A stretch of DNA of 64,000 bases from Cavia porcellus (Eukaryota > Chordata > Mammalia > Rodentia > Caviidae): NCBI RefSeq assembly GCF_034190915.1, contig NW_026947514.1, positions 8,592,201 to 8,656,200 of the forward strand, in the 5' to 3' direction. The notes below the pieces were generated by a model that did no database searches, was not told where the DNA came from, and saw only the letters and a program-made list of their open reading frames with translations. Numbering within the stretch: position 1 is the stretch's first letter; the number at the start of each line of letters is the position of its first letter. Below, piece by piece: positions 36,646-48,619 of this stretch. A program made the position numbers and the translations under genes.

Positions 36646-37753
36646 GGAGAAGGTGCCAGATCCTCACATGAGCGCTGTGGCTGCCGATCCACCTGTGACT
36701 CACAGAGGCTGCCTGTACGGGCAGCCCCAAAGCGTCTGTGTTCTCAGCACGCTATGTTCACATGCAGCAGGCAGGTACTGCACGGGGAAGAGGGCTGGGG
36801 CGCTGTGCTGAACCCCGGGGTGGAGAAGCACGTGCAGCGCGAGCTGTCCACAGACAGCAAAGATACCTTCCCTGGTCCCCAGCCCCTGGGTCAGGTGTGG
36901 CCCAGCAACCCTTGCCAACCTGTAATCACCAACATGGCAAGACACAAACTTCTAGAAGGGAATCTTATCCAGGTTCCAAACCCAACCCTCTTTGTTTGCT
37001 GCCAGACACCAGTGCAGACTACCTGTTTCCTAAATAGAGGGCCTGCAAGTGAGCTGAGCTCGTTTACTATGAGGACCGAGGGGCAAAACCGGGGACAGGA
37101 CCCTGGTGTCCACGCAGCGCTGAACTGCACCAGGTAACCTCTCCCACACTGCGTTATTGCGTTATTCAAAAGCACCGGGCACATCACAGCTCGACAGCAC
37201 AGATGTGCCACACAGGTTCACAAACAGGTCACCAGAGCGGCGAGTCCCAAACTCACTGGCAATAAAGTTCAAAGGGGAGTCAAATAAGGTGCTACCCCGA
37301 CTCACTTCTTCCATCAAGAAACCCCACAGGCAAGAAGAACAAAGCAATAAAAATTATACAGCCAGGAAGACAAAGTGATGGAAAGGAAACATCGCCAGAC
37401 CTCAACCTCTGTGCTCCTATCCCATGCAGAACCAAAAGCTCCAACCGGGGTTACCGTGCACGGCAGAGGCGGGTGCAGCTTGACGAGACCAGATGCTGGC
37501 CGGTGATGAGGCTGCCTGCTCAGCAGCCCACACAGCGCAGGTGGACTCGGGCTCTCTGCACTCAGCCCTAGGGTCTGCGACTGCACAAAGGCACCTGCCC
37601 AACGGGGCATGTAGGAGTTAGAATCTGGCCTTTGTGCTTGCTCCTCAAGCTTTGCCCTAGCTCAGAGCTGCAGATGCCCAGAGAAACAGGCAAAAGGCGC
37701 CCTCTACCAGTCAAGCCAAGTGTTCATGAGTAGCTTCTGCCCAGAGGGAAACT

Positions 37754-37908
37754 TTTTTTGTTGTTCTTTTTTTGGGACAAGGTCTCTCTATGCAGTTCAG
37801 ATTGCATATCTCACTTTGTAGCCCAGGCTGGTCTTGAACTCCTAAGGATCCTTCTGCCTCAGCTTCCCAAGTGCTGGGATTACAGGCATGTACCACCACA
37901 CCCGGCTG
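37754..37908 (-). mobile_element. B1 SINE
   Basis: Antisense B1: TGGGACAAGGTCTCTCTATG, TAGCCCAGGCTGGTCTTGAA, AGTGCTGGGATTACAGGCAT, CCACCACACCCGGCTGG. Well preserved. Confidence 0.93.
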
Positions 37909-38508
37909 GAACACTTTCTTTGAAAGTACTGCATAGGCTAAGAGGAACCTGGTGTGTTTCCCTTTCCCAGGCAGAAAACTCTTGAGAGATATACGAAGAA
38001 ATGGAACCAAGTCCCAAAGAAAAGATGGGCAAATATTGATGCTTAGCGTTCTCCAAAGGCGAGTCCAGATCACCTGGTGACTACAGGTGACCTACACCTG
38101 TGTGATGCTGCACAGCTTTCTGATATATCACACTTAAACAGGGACAGACCCACAGTATCACCAGCCTCCGGAGAGAAGCATACAGGAAAGACAGAAACTG
38201 ACACCAATCAAGAAAAAGAGGCTTATAGGAAACAAAGGTAGGATACCATCACTGCAGCAGAGATGGCCTGGAGCAAAGAGAATCCTAAATGTCCCCAGGG
38301 TGGAGGAAAACACCTGAGTCAGCAACTGGGGTGGGGGAGGGTACTGCGCTCCACCTGTGGGTCTACGCTCAGCCGCACCTGCGTAAGGCAAGGCCATTCC
38401 CAGTCACGCAAAAATCTCAAGATAATCACGATATTTACTCCCCATGTTCACCTTCTTTGGCTACTAAAGTATATATTGAGGAAGGGAGAAAAAGGCTGGA
38501 GGGAAAGA

Positions 38509-38526
38509 GAGAGAGAGAGAGAGAGA
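38509..38526. repeat. (GA)n microsatellite
   Basis: Short GA dinucleotide run in the CLMN 3'-flanking region. Confidence 0.9.
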
Positions 38527-38827
38527 TCTTAAATTAAGGAGACATTTGGATATGAAAAGATGAGCGAACCGGGCTGACAGGCCCACGAGAGTATGAGCAC
38601 TGCACAGGAACAGACATCCCAAGTGCAGGAGTGGGACCTCTGTTTATCGGATTAGCTGGACAGCAGATGTTTCTAAGCTAATTCAAAGACAAGGCACGAG
38701 CATGTTATGTAGAAACGTGAGTGCAAATAGAGGAAGCAACAAGCTAAACGTGATCAAAGTGGTTACCTCCAGGGAATGAGACTTGGGGAACTATTAGTTC
38801 TCACTAAAAATCTTGTAGCATTTACTT

Positions 38828-38938
38828 TGCTTTATTTTCAAGACAGTCTAATTATGTAGTCCTGACCGGCCTTGAACTCACAATCCTCCCTCAGCTTTCC
38901 ACGTTCTGGAATTACAGGTGTGTGCCATCATGCTGGGT
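38828..38938 (-). mobile_element. B1 SINE
   Basis: Antisense B1: TTTCAAGACAGTCTAATTAT, CCGGCCTTGAACTCACAATC, GGAATTACAGGTGTGTGCCA. Moderately diverged. Confidence 0.82.
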
Positions 38939-41047
38939 TTGGAGTATTTATTTGTTTAAAAAAAGAGCAAGCAGTAGACTGGTTTTTGCAGCAGCCTTCT
39001 GTATTCAGCTTCTTCTGTATAAGCCTACACTCAAATGAGATTTTTTTTTTTTTCCAGAAAAATCAGTTTACTGCCAACCGGAACCAAACGACTCTCAGGC
39101 ATCTTGCCAGTAGCTGTTTTAAAGAATATCACAGGTTGTAATAAGGGAGAGAAGCAGCCTGCAGAGATTTCTCTGAACAAGGTCTAGACCCATAAAATGA
39201 AACGATTCAGACTTGAATCAACTCTTCTTGGGCATCTAATTTGGACACGGACTGCGTGGTGCCCAGGGCTATAAAATATCACATACTCTTTATTATCTGT
39301 ACCTTTGAGCTTTTGATGATACCAGGGAGCTCACTAATTAGCTCATTTTCTATGGAGTTCCTGGCCTTCCAGATGGAATCGCTCCAAGCACTCAACAGCT
39401 TTCTCCTCGGAAGGATGCAATTCTTCTGAGGACAGGAGGCTGACTACCATCACAAGACTTAAGGCCAGATTTTGGCTGTCACCGACTCAAATGGGCTATG
39501 TAGATTCTTTTTGGCCATGCCGGCGTCCCGTAAGCTTGCAAACCATGGTCTGAAACTGGCTTGCTGGGAAGGAATGAGGTTCTTCCCTTCCCTGTGAAGA
39601 ATATTCCAGAAAGAACAGGGCACAGGTTTGAAGGTAAAAGAAACTTCCTCATGGAAAAAATACAAGAGCAAGAAAATGATAGATGGTCTAAAAGATGCTG
39701 GTTTTGTTTGAATGAGAATGTTTTGTCCAGCTGATTTATCGTTTTAGGGGGAAGTCATGGATGGGATAAAGAGTCTCCCTTTGAAAGTGGCAGTTCTGAA
39801 CCAGGCATCAGGCAGCCTGGGTACTCGTGGCAAGTCAGTGTGACCTCAGTCAGCCTGCTTTGGCTCTCTGGGCTTGACATGACTGGACAGGATGACCCCT
39901 GAGGCCCTTCCTAAGAGGGGCCTGACCCACACTTGTGAGGGAAGGAAGAGAGGGAGGGACACAGTCTTCACTGACCTGAGTCTTAGCAGGGAAAGGCCGC
40001 TGGACGGACTGAGAGGAGGAGGGTGGGGGGCAGGAGAGACGCCTTTGGTCTGCCCAGAAGGCCTTTTAAGGGACCCATTGGGACCAAAGCAAATGATGCT
40101 GGCCGGTGCTCAGAGGGCATCCCGGGGCTGCTGTGCACAAGGCTTTCTTAAGCACCAGCCTGCAGGACCCCCGCTGGCTCTGGCTCTGGTGGGGGCTCAT
40201 TCTCAGCCCTGTTCCTTCTGCCGATGCTGAGGCCTTTTGCAGTGCCCTGTGGGACCTTGAGGTTCTGCACAGGGGCTCTGCCAAGTGGGAGGGGGTCTCG
40301 AGGCCAGCCCCAGCCAGCCAGACTTCTGCTTTTAATGCATCGTCTAGACTGGCCCATCTCAAGTTTCATTCGACAGCAGCAGCGTCCCCTGGGTAGAGAA
40401 GGTTTGCAAATCACAGCTCTACCTCGATCCAATCAATGCAAAAGCAAATTAAAAATAAAAATGCATCTCTCTGGCCCAGCCACCCCTCCCCAAAGCTAGG
40501 GTGAAATAAACAATGTGCAGTGGCTTGAAACAGAGCCTTTGCTCTCTCCGCTGGATTCTCCTCTCCTGGCTGTGCTCACTGGGAACCGTCAGCTTCTCGC
40601 TGCCAGGTTTCACCACAGTAGGGCCGTGGACCCCATCTCCCTGCACACAAACACCCCATCTAGAGGAAAATAAGGCAGTTTTTGTCCGGGTGGGGACTCA
40701 GCCTGGAGTACCCACACTTTTTCATCATGCAGAGCCTCCACTGAGAGGTTCTTAGCTCAAGTTCACCCAGGACCTTAAAAATCTGCAAGTCCATGAGCTA
40801 AGCCCCAGGTTTTGGCTACGAGTGAATGCTGACCATCTAATGGAGCAAGGCACACAGGACAAAACCCACCTAAGGATTCAGCCACAAACCTGAGTTCTGA
40901 GCATCCAAAGAATAAAGCACGCTCCCGGAGCTTACAGAAAGGAGGAGCAAATACAAGAAAAAGCAAAATAGCATGGAGGCTACATCTGTTACGAGGTCTT
41001 CAACTCTGCAGAAGTCGCCAGATCCTGAACAAAAAAATAAAATGAAG

Positions 41048-41071
41048 GGACCCCACTCCTGATCGGGGTCC
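41048..41071 (-). promoter_or_regulatory. Hairpin just after the CLMN stop codon
   Basis: Perfect 7-bp inverted repeat GGACCCC / GGGGTCC with a 10-base loop, about 30 bases 3' of the CLMN stop. A possible 3'UTR stem-loop with no known role. Confidence 0.4.
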
Positions 41072-41099
41072 TGTCCTTTTTATTCCACAGACACACGTG

Positions 41100-41268
41100 T
41101 CAGAGTCTGATAATGTCCAGCTGTGGGAAGAGCAGCAGACAGTAGACCAGGAGCCAGAGGAAGAGGATAAAATACATCATGTCCGGCTGCTGGACCAGTT
41201 GTGTCAGGGAGTCACTTTGTAGGCTCTGGGTCCCCAGGGACTCGGCTTCTCCAGAGCTGCTGGGCTTC
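41100..41268 (-). CDS. CLMN: CLMN terminal exon with membrane anchor, calmin
   Basis: Encodes the last 55 residues (872-926) and the TGA stop at 41,100-41,102. After KPSSSGEAESLGTQSLQSDS and LTQLVQQPD comes one hydrophobic helix, MMYFILFLWLLVYCLLLFPQ, and a five-to-six-residue tail ending IIRL. This is a C-terminal tail anchor, with the bulk of the protein facing the cytoplasm. Acceptor TTTTGTAG|GAAG, with a branch-point-like TAGTAAC about 25-30 bases upstream. Nearly identical to human except LDIIRL in place of LDVSRL (as recalled). Confidence 0.97.
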
Positions 41269-41317
41269 CTACAAAAGACAAGACAGGACGGCAGTTACTA
41301 GTGGGGTCTTCAAGAGA

Positions 41318-41740
41318 GTTATGATCTATGTATAGATGCTTCCCCAAGACTCATGTGGTCATAGGTGGGGCTTTTTGGGGGAGGTTGGAGCTAGGGTGTG
41401 TGACTCTGGGATTATGGGGGCGTGTGTGATTACTAAATTAGTCCACCGATTGGTTTAGCATAGTGGGTCATGGGAAGGCCCACTCTGAGTATGGATGGCA
41501 CCACCCAAAAGGCAGGTAGCCTGGAAGGGACAAAAGCTCAGAGAGGCTGCTGCCTGCCTGCCTGCTCTGCCATGGACTGCTTTCCCTCTGCCATGCTCCT
41601 CTGCCATGCCTACCTGCTGTGGAGTCAGCCAACTACGGACTGAAACTTCTACAAACTGAGCTGAAACAAATCTTTCCCCCTTAACCTGTGGGTGTCGAGT
41701 ATTTTGTCTCAGTAATGAGAAAAGTAACCAAGACAGCCAT
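41318..41740 (+). mobile_element. MaLR-type solo LTR
   Basis: From about TATGATCTATGTATAGATGC through GGTGGGGCTTTTTGGGGGAG, TTAGCATAGTGGGTCATGGG and CTGCTCTGCCATGGACTGC to GTATTTTGTCTCAGTAATGA then AAAAGTAACCAAGACAGCC. It is antisense to CLMN, and its edge lies only about 50 bases from the terminal exon acceptor. No coding sequence. Confidence 0.78.
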
Positions 41741-41924
41741 ACTCAGTGCTGTACAAAGCACCAGCCTGTATTCCATTCTCACCCCCTTCCAGGAGAGTGG
41801 AGGGTCCCTGACATGTCCAGCGAGGCCAGGCATTGTGTGTGCATGGACCCCAGGAAGGGTCGGTCACCTAGGTGGCCTGGGGTGCTTTCACACATATCCA
41901 GATTTCCTGTGTGGCTCACACAGG

Positions 41925-42045
41925 GGCTGTCAGCCTCATGTCACAGACAGGCAAACTTATGCCCATGGTGCTGTGACGTGTGCCAGGCCACACAAGTACT
42001 CTGTGAAAGAGCTGGCATGTGACCCAGGTCTCCAGGACTTTACAT
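41925..42045 (+). mobile_element. MIR SINE fragment
   Basis: GTGCCAGGCCACACAAGTAC, AGAGCTGGCATGTGACCCAG and CAGGTCTCCAGGACT are in MIR 3'-half order. Old copy. Confidence 0.5.
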
Positions 42046-43541
42046 ACAGTGACCTCTAAGATACACCACAGTGGGAGTCAGAGACTGCTCAGTCATCCCC
42101 AGTTATTCATAAGTCAGGGAGGGGACTTCAGAAGCCATCTACAGGAACAGAGAGTGGCCTGATGACAGATAATTTAAAACAGCCCTCGGAAATAAATATA
42201 GAAAGACATTTTCAAGTTTTGATTTGGGCTTTGGAATACTGCCTTTACGGGAACTATGAGATCTGATTTTGGTCAAGTGTATCTTTCTTTTTTACTTCAC
42301 TGGAGGCAGGGCTTAAAATGACAGTTTGTTTCGCCTGGTAGATGGCTGGAAGCTGGCAGAAGGGTGCCAAGGAGCACAGAGCAAACAAGGCCTGAGGCTG
42401 CCAGGAAGGGGCACGGCTGTGTGTGTGGTGGGGAGCTGGGGTATCAGGCGCACAGGGCCACTTCTGAGTGGGGTGCGAAGTTTAGGAGACGCTAAACCTA
42501 CTACAACACCCTGAGCTGGCGGGTGAGGGGTGGGCTGGCTTAGAGATCTGTGCCATCTACAGATCAGATGCAGAATCCTTCTTCCTTAAAACTGGATACA
42601 GAGAAAATGTAAATTATACTTTTTTTATTTCAAAGGTGGTAATACACGATGTAGAAAACCCATCTGCAGCTGTCAATTTTACAGTGTCTACTTTCAATGT
42701 CTCTGTCTTGTTGGAACTAAAAGTACCATTTTCCTATGGATACACGCAGCTTGATTGCAAGCTTAGTGGAATTAGTATTTTCATTTCAGGCTCTGGAGGC
42801 AAGCTTAAGTTTGCTTTCTCTTTCAGGAGCCAGAGAAATGGCATTCTTATGAGTTATGCAAAATTCAGACAGAAATTTCCAATTCCAGTGATCTGAATCC
42901 TTCCCAGCCAATCCAAATCCTTAGGGCGGGGGAGGCGGGAGAGCAGTAAAATTACGCAATGCCGTGACTTTAACTAGGATGGGGTCATCTCAGAATCTGA
43001 GAAATGGCCCTGGTTTCCCACGTGCTAAATGGGCTGTTTCATAGCAACTCAACATCATGAGACTACACGGTCTAGTTCCCTGGCAGGAGGAAATACTTTC
43101 ATAGACATCCCGGCATGTTTGCATTCTCTCTTCTTGTCTGCTCTGATGCCATAAAACTGTAAAATCAGCTCAATGAGCTTCTGAGTATTGTACCTGCAGT
43201 GGGGACAAAACAACACGGTGGTCAGGGCTACCAGGTTCCAGGACACACCCAGCGTCACCAGGCCCTACCTCTGCGGCCTGGCTCTACCTTGGATAACCCT
43301 CTCGGGTCACCGCTCTGTGTAAACGCAGCGCACAGCCTCGCTGCCTGCCAGTGAAGTCCACGCCCACCTTCCCTTCCCACTCCTACTGGATTTCTATTCA
43401 TTCTCTCCAGAACAAGTGTCTGCCTGTATTCTTCCAAGGCATGAAGACTGATCGACAAAGCACAGGTGAAAAACCGTCCCTTCCAGAAGGTAGGCAAACG
43501 TGGAAAGCCCACACGACTTAAAGCAGAACAAAGCTACCAAC

Positions 43542-43612
43542 CTGGTTAACATTCGGTTTCTTCTGTCGTCCAGATCTGCGGCATTCCTCAACTGAACAAA
43601 GCTAATGTGGTC
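43542..43612 (-). CDS. CLMN: CLMN small exon, calmin
   Basis: Encodes DHISFVQLRNAADLDDRRNR then MLT and two bases of R871 (residues 848-870). Matches the human DHFSYVQLRNAADLDDRRNRILTR block closely, so this juxtamembrane stretch is under strong constraint. Acceptor TTTCACTGTAG|GAC; the donor ACCAG|GTTGGT is weaker than average. Confidence 0.95.
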
Positions 43613-44231
43613 CTACAGTGAAATTTATAAACAAAACCCCGCCACCCAATTAGTAAAGATGGAATCTCTGAAACAGAAAACAAGATGATTTTAAACACAC
43701 AAAGCCGTGAGCATGCCATGCTTTTCTTGATACTGTAAACATGTATTTCCTAAAATCAAACTGCTAAACAATAGTCAGGCCTATACCCACCCCCAGATGG
43801 TGACCGGAGAGCCCCCCCACCTTCCACAACCCCACTGATGCAGGGTAGTCGTGATGCGGGTCCAGGCTGTGGATCCTAGTACCCCTGGGACTAGGGGCTT
43901 GCAAATGTCAAAATGATGCTTTCTGCAGTGCCCTTATCCTATGGGATTCTTTTGAGTGTGTGTGCTGGGGAAGGCAGAGGGTTAAGGGAGGCATCTCGGA
44001 TGCATTCTTCTAACAAAGAAGCCTTTGGACTTCAAAATCATCACTTCATTTACATCCCTAACTGGACATCCCACTGGAGTGTGATTAACAACAAGGTTTC
44101 AGTGTGTGTGTCTTCCATCCTAAGGTATAACTCTGCACCTCAGTCATTTCCAAGCTCTAAGTAGCGGGGAGGAAGGATGCAAAGGAATTGATTAGCAGGG
44201 CCTGAGTGGAGGAAGAAATTCACATACTAAC
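43613..44231 (-). other. CLMN: CLMN intron
   Basis: Short intron between the two small exons. I see no repeat or other feature in it. Confidence 0.85.
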
Positions 44232-44292
44232 CAACTCCAAAGATCTATTAGTATGACGTCGAATGTAAATACTGGAGTCGCTGTGACTAGTC
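44232..44292 (-). CDS. CLMN: CLMN small exon, calmin
   Basis: Sixty-one bases: one base completes the Arg codon, then 20 codons, TSHSDSSIYIRRHTNRSLEL (residues 828-847). Similar to human TSHSDSSIYLRRHTHRSSES. Acceptor TTTTTCAG|GACTAG, donor TTG|GTTAGT. Short size and clean phase relations could allow alternative use, but skipping 61 bases would shift the frame. Confidence 0.94.
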
Positions 44293-45347
44293 CTGAAAAA
44301 CAAAGACATGTTTTGAATTGGTGCCACCCAGAACTCCTGGCAGCTCAGACGTATGGTTCCCTGCAACCCACGTCTTCCACATATGGGTTCAGACAGGCGA
44401 CAACTTCAGACTCAGGGACAGAAATGACAGGCTGTGACAGCATGCACATCACAGGAACATGCTCGGACCCTGAACTGGATATAGACTGCTCCCTCTGCCT
44501 GGCCAGGGTCCTTCCTGTTCCCAAGGCTGCTCTCTGCTTGTCTGGTCCTGGGGTGTGCCAGTGCCGCTCCCCACACAAATTTCTGAGGCCGACACAGAAA
44601 CCCGGGATGGAGGCCAGAGTGGCCTGGGCCAGCATCCTTCCCGGCCGGTCAGCTGGCAATGCCAGCCAAGGACTGATAGCTCAGGTCAGTTTTCCTCCTC
44701 TGTAAAATGGATTGTCATTCCCACCCCACCAGCACTGGGAAGCGTCAGGCCCTGTTTTGCTGCCTACAGGGGAGCCTGATCCAGGCACCATGCACCCTGC
44801 AGAGAGGCCTCTGCTTCCTCAAGGTCCACAATGTGGCCTCTTGCAGGGGGGGAAAAAGACTGAAAGATCCAAGGTCAGGATTCAAACCTTCTGCGAGTCT
44901 CACATTGATCAAAGCACAGTAACACAGAAAGTGGGAAAGGGAAGAGAAGGTGCCCTCCGAAGATGGGTGCTTTTTAGTCAGAAAGGCGACACCCTGGGGG
45001 GAGGGCAGGGAGCCTCTGCATCACCAGGGGCTGCAGTGCGGGCAGCTCTCCCTGCCACCTCCCCCTCCTGCCCTGTGGCTCGGCCACGCTGCTGCTCACT
45101 GCAAGTCTCCAGCCTGAGGCTCCAGGCCTGCTGCTCTGCCCCTCGTGGGCAAGTCTGGTAACCCCGAGGCAGTGGGGCGGTGAGGGGGGAGCCCTGGTGC
45201 AGAGACTGAGGGTTCTGGGTGACTCTGTACCCCCTCCCTGTTCCATCCCATCCACTCCTGTACCTCATCTCATCAGAAACTCCAAATGGAATGAGGTCAG
45301 AGTGACTCTGGCTCCACCTCTAGGGCGGAAAGACATTACTCAAATAC
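44293..45347 (-). other. CLMN: CLMN intron
   Basis: GC-rich intron. Several open frames on both strands have no family features and are dismissed. No recognised repeat. Confidence 0.85.
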
Positions 45348-45550
45348 CTGGAAGGGACCCTGCAGTCGCCAAGGTCGTCTTCTAGGTCATCTGAGGACTG
45401 AACAATCCCAGGGGCTGTGTATGAGGAAGTGTCTACACGGTCCACGTGTTTCCTTTTTTCCTTTTTTTTACTGCTGGTTGATGATTCTTGCATTACCTTT
45501 TCTTCTAAACAGTTTGCTATGTTTTCTGAGTCTGGAAATTCTTGTTGGAA
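45348..45550 (-). CDS. CLMN: CLMN exon (Lys-rich segment), calmin
   Basis: Encodes residues 760-826 and two bases of R827. The sequence includes FPDSENIANCLEEKV, a basic run SSKKKEKRKHVDRVD and SYTAPGIVQSSDDLEDDL. This parallels the human ENIANPLEEN...KKKEKRKHVDHVES...VQSSDDLEED region as recalled. The basic cluster could be a nuclear-type or membrane-proximal charged motif (inference). Acceptor TTTTTCAG|TTCC, donor CCTTCCAG|GTATTT. Confidence 0.94.
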
Positions 45551-48500
45551 CTGAAAAACAAAACAGCCAAAGACAAGCTGAATTCTCTGCCGGACTAGGT
45601 GACATCACCTAGCGTGCTCCACTGTGACCCAGGCTTGGTTTCCAGCTTGGCCTCTCACGGATCCCCGCCAGTGAAGCCTGCAGGAGAAAAGCCCACCCCA
45701 CCCCAGCTCTTGCTCCTGAAGCGGAAGTGAAGGCCACAAACTGGTGCAGGGAAAACACAACAGGTTTTGCCGTCAGAAGCTCTGGTTTTACATCCTCATT
45801 GAGTCAGTTCTTTGGCCCAGAGGGACCACCTTTCTCTCTTCAAACCTCGCTTTCCTTGTCTATTAAATGGGTACAATAGTTGTCAGCTTCTTCCATTGGA
45901 TCATAGAGAGCGACAGCGAGGACATCCCTTAAAGCCAAGAACAGCTGATTCCTCACACAACCAGCGCCCGCTCGGGCATAGGAAAGAGTCCCTGTGGCCA
46001 GGTTAGGCAAGGGTGCACAGGTGGTCCCTGAAGGCGGACAGGCACACATACACCAACCAGCGCACAGTTTGGGGGAAACACTTTCCCTGTGCCTTTGATG
46101 AAGCAGCTCGAAGGGCTGCATCCCTAGCATTTAGTTGGCAAAGAAGATTCTGTGCCCACAGTCACAACAGATGCATGGAACCCATTAGCAACGCCCTCAG
46201 TGACATCCAGAAGAGAGAGAATTGTGGGGCTATCTCCAACCCCTTAAGGATGGGAGACCCTGCTCAACAGACTGCAGAATAAGAAGATGACAGTGGCCAG
46301 CCAGTGACCCCAGGACAAAGCTTGGCCAGGAACTAAAGGGCTCCCAGCAAGCTGAAACCCCACGCCCTGTCCCATCATTACTGGCAGTGCTACCTTTCCT
46401 GAAAGGTGAAAGGGAGAGGGTATACAAGCATGTGTGTGTGCCACGAAGACTGAGCTCAGGGCCTTCACAGTGAACTATATCCCAGCCCTTTTTATTTTTT
46501 GAGACACAATCTTATTAAGTTACTGAATTGCCCAAGCTGCACTCAAACTTTGGAATCCTACCTCAACCTCGAAGTGTGCTGGGATTACAAAAGTGGGTGC
46601 CACCACACCTGGCTGAGGACTTAAAAACACAAAAATGCTAGAGGATAAACTTGTCATTTTCTAGTGTCCTTGGCTTGGAAACATGTTTTTTTCTTCTTTT
46701 CTTAAAGGAGGCAGGCGATCTGCAGACAGGCGAGTCAGAAGCGGTAGGTCAGAGCCAGGGGTGCAGGCGGGGAGCCCTGCCCCCAGAAGAGGCAGGCCAG
46801 GTGAATGAGGTGGTGTCACACCAGCGAGATGGATGCAGGGTGGAATTCTTCCTCTCCCAATGCCAAGATTCCAACCCAGGGCTCCTTCAACCCTGTCCCT
46901 GTGCTGGGCCCAACAAGAGCTCAATCTGCCACCTACTCTGCACCCTCCTTTCTGTCCTCCAAGAGTTTTTTGGAGCCATAATGATCCAGAGCATCTCCCC
47001 AGGGTCTCCATAGCCCAGCTTGGGGACATGAAGACCTGACCTACCCAGAGGCCATTTCTAAACCTGCTGGGCCTTTTACAGTGTCCTGCAGGATACAATG
47101 CAAGGAAAGGGGCTGCAGACCTTTGTCCCCTGCACTGGCAGGCACCGCCAGGGACCATCCTGGTCCCTAGGGTCCACAGATTACTCTACCAGTGCCCACT
47201 TCCTCCTGGGAGAGAAAATGCAAACCTAGTAAGCACCCAAGGAGGTACGCCTGGGTACTGCCCCACAGTCCTGCCTGGACAGAGCTGGAGGGCTACTGGG
47301 AGCAGGGCTTCAAAAGGAAGATAAGCGCTCTCCCTGTGACAGGCAGAGAAGGGTGATCCCGCAGGTGGGGGCACCCAGAGCAAAGCCAGCTGGGGGGGGG
47401 GAGGCAGGAGGAGGCCTGAGCAGGGGAGGCCAGGCTGGAGAGGGAAGAGTCCCAAAGGTCACACTATGGGGCTTGGACTTGATCCTGAGGACAGAGGCAG
47501 AGGAGTGATCAGGTGAGACTGGTGGTTGAGGGCTCTGCGGGCTGTGGAGGGCGCAGGACAGGGTGAGTTAGAGGGAAGGATGGGGGCGAGGGAGCGCAAG
47601 CTGCTCTGGGCCAGCTGCTCACACCCCACCAGTGGGCCAGCCTCTACCCAGAACTCACAGCTCCTGTCACCCTGGTCTCCTGGGTCGGGGTGACACCTCC
47701 TCCCAGTGAGCCCTGACATCCCTTTGCCGGGCTCCGACGCTGTGTCTGATGCCCTTCTCGCCCATGCGGCTCCTGGGTGCTTGGTACCTGGAGCACTAAG
47801 CAGCGAACACAGAATCTTCCTGGCAGTCCTGCGAGCGCTGCCCTTTGCCAGGCCACACCAGGGTACTGGGACCTCGCTCACCACCCGGGCCACCTCCCTG
47901 TCTGTACCTGATCCGCGAGGGGCAGAGCCAGTGTGGCCCGAGGTCTTCCTAGACTTCAAGGTCACAGTGGGAAGCTCTTATTGCCAAGGCAGCCACAGGA
48001 GCCACTTTGATTTCCTCCATTTGCTATCTCCACTCACTGCCCCTGGGTACCAGGCCGAGCTCCTCACACTCACTCTGTGCTCCCTGCTGAGCTCCTGGGC
48101 TCATGGAGTGACATGTAGCCAGCAGGTTTGTGTCCAGCTGCTTAGGTTCAATACTGAGCACCACCCTTTCCCTTCCCACACCCACTCCACACCCTAGGAG
48201 CCAGAGATCCGTGCCCTGTGCGCCAAAGGCCTTCAGGCGCCATGGCTGGAGACCAGTGTGGATGCGCCCTCTCTCCCCAGTGGCCACAGGAGATGAACGT
48301 GAGTGAGTATTCACTAGCAGGACACAGGTACCACTGCTGCTGCCAAAGGATCTCTGTTCCCGCCCTGTAAGACCTCACCCTCCATCTCCCGTGACCCTCC
48401 CAGCACCCCGCATGGGGCCACCGTTGGGGTGAGGCCAGCAAGGTGTCCAGGGTGCAAACTTTCAGGGGGCTCCCTTGCAGGTGCCAGCCTGCACCTGCCC

Positions 48501-48619
48501 AAGTGCTTCTGTGCACTGTGTGGTGTAGGCACTGTGGGCAATGCTCCATACCCCGATCTTGCAGAGAACCCCCTCTTCCCACACCCAGCAGGTCCCAGGG
48601 GCTTCAACCCATCCCATAC
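45551..48619 (-). other. CLMN: CLMN intron
   Basis: Intron after the long exon. One B1-ID dimer at 46,432-46,618; the rest is GC-rich single-copy sequence with no recognisable feature. Confidence 0.85.
46432..46618 (-). mobile_element. B1-ID dimeric SINE
   Basis: Antisense ID remnant (GACTGAGCTCAGGGCCTTCA ... CTATATCCCAGCCC) followed by antisense B1 (TTGAGACACAATCTTATTAA, GTGTGCTGGGATTACAAAAG, CCACCACACCTGGCTGA). Confidence 0.75.

Larger units (their letters stand above)
32640..41099 (-). other. CLMN: Candidate long CLMN 3'UTR
   Basis: Region immediately 3' of the CLMN stop codon on the minus strand, without any other gene. Its far end (32,600-33,400) is repeat-free and AT-rich and ends near an AATATAAA signal with a GT-rich element downstream, as expected for an mRNA 3' end. 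Three antisense B1 copies (36.5, 37.8, 38.8 kb) lie inside. Earlier minus-strand AATAAA hexamers exist (for example at 33,473 and near 39,290), so a shorter 3'UTR is equally possible. The extent is inference. Confidence 0.35.
41269..43541 (-). other. CLMN: CLMN last intron
   Basis: Contains a MaLR LTR remnant (41,318-41,740) close to the terminal exon, an MIR fragment (about 41,925-42,045) and otherwise unassigned sequence to 43,541. Confidence 0.85.

Noticed and set aside
35900..37211. Overlapping frames of 100-175 codons on both strands
   Set aside because: No recognisable domain, no splice-consistent structure, and frames overlap on both strands as expected for GC-rich non-coding DNA.
41079..41084. 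AATAAA as the definite CLMN poly(A) signal
   Set aside because: Only about 20 bases after the stop and with no clear GT-rich element downstream; kept only as a possibility.
46661..47158. A 165-codon minus-strand frame in a CLMN intron
   Set aside because: No match to calmin between the flanking exons and no family features; the reading phases of the flanking exons join without it.
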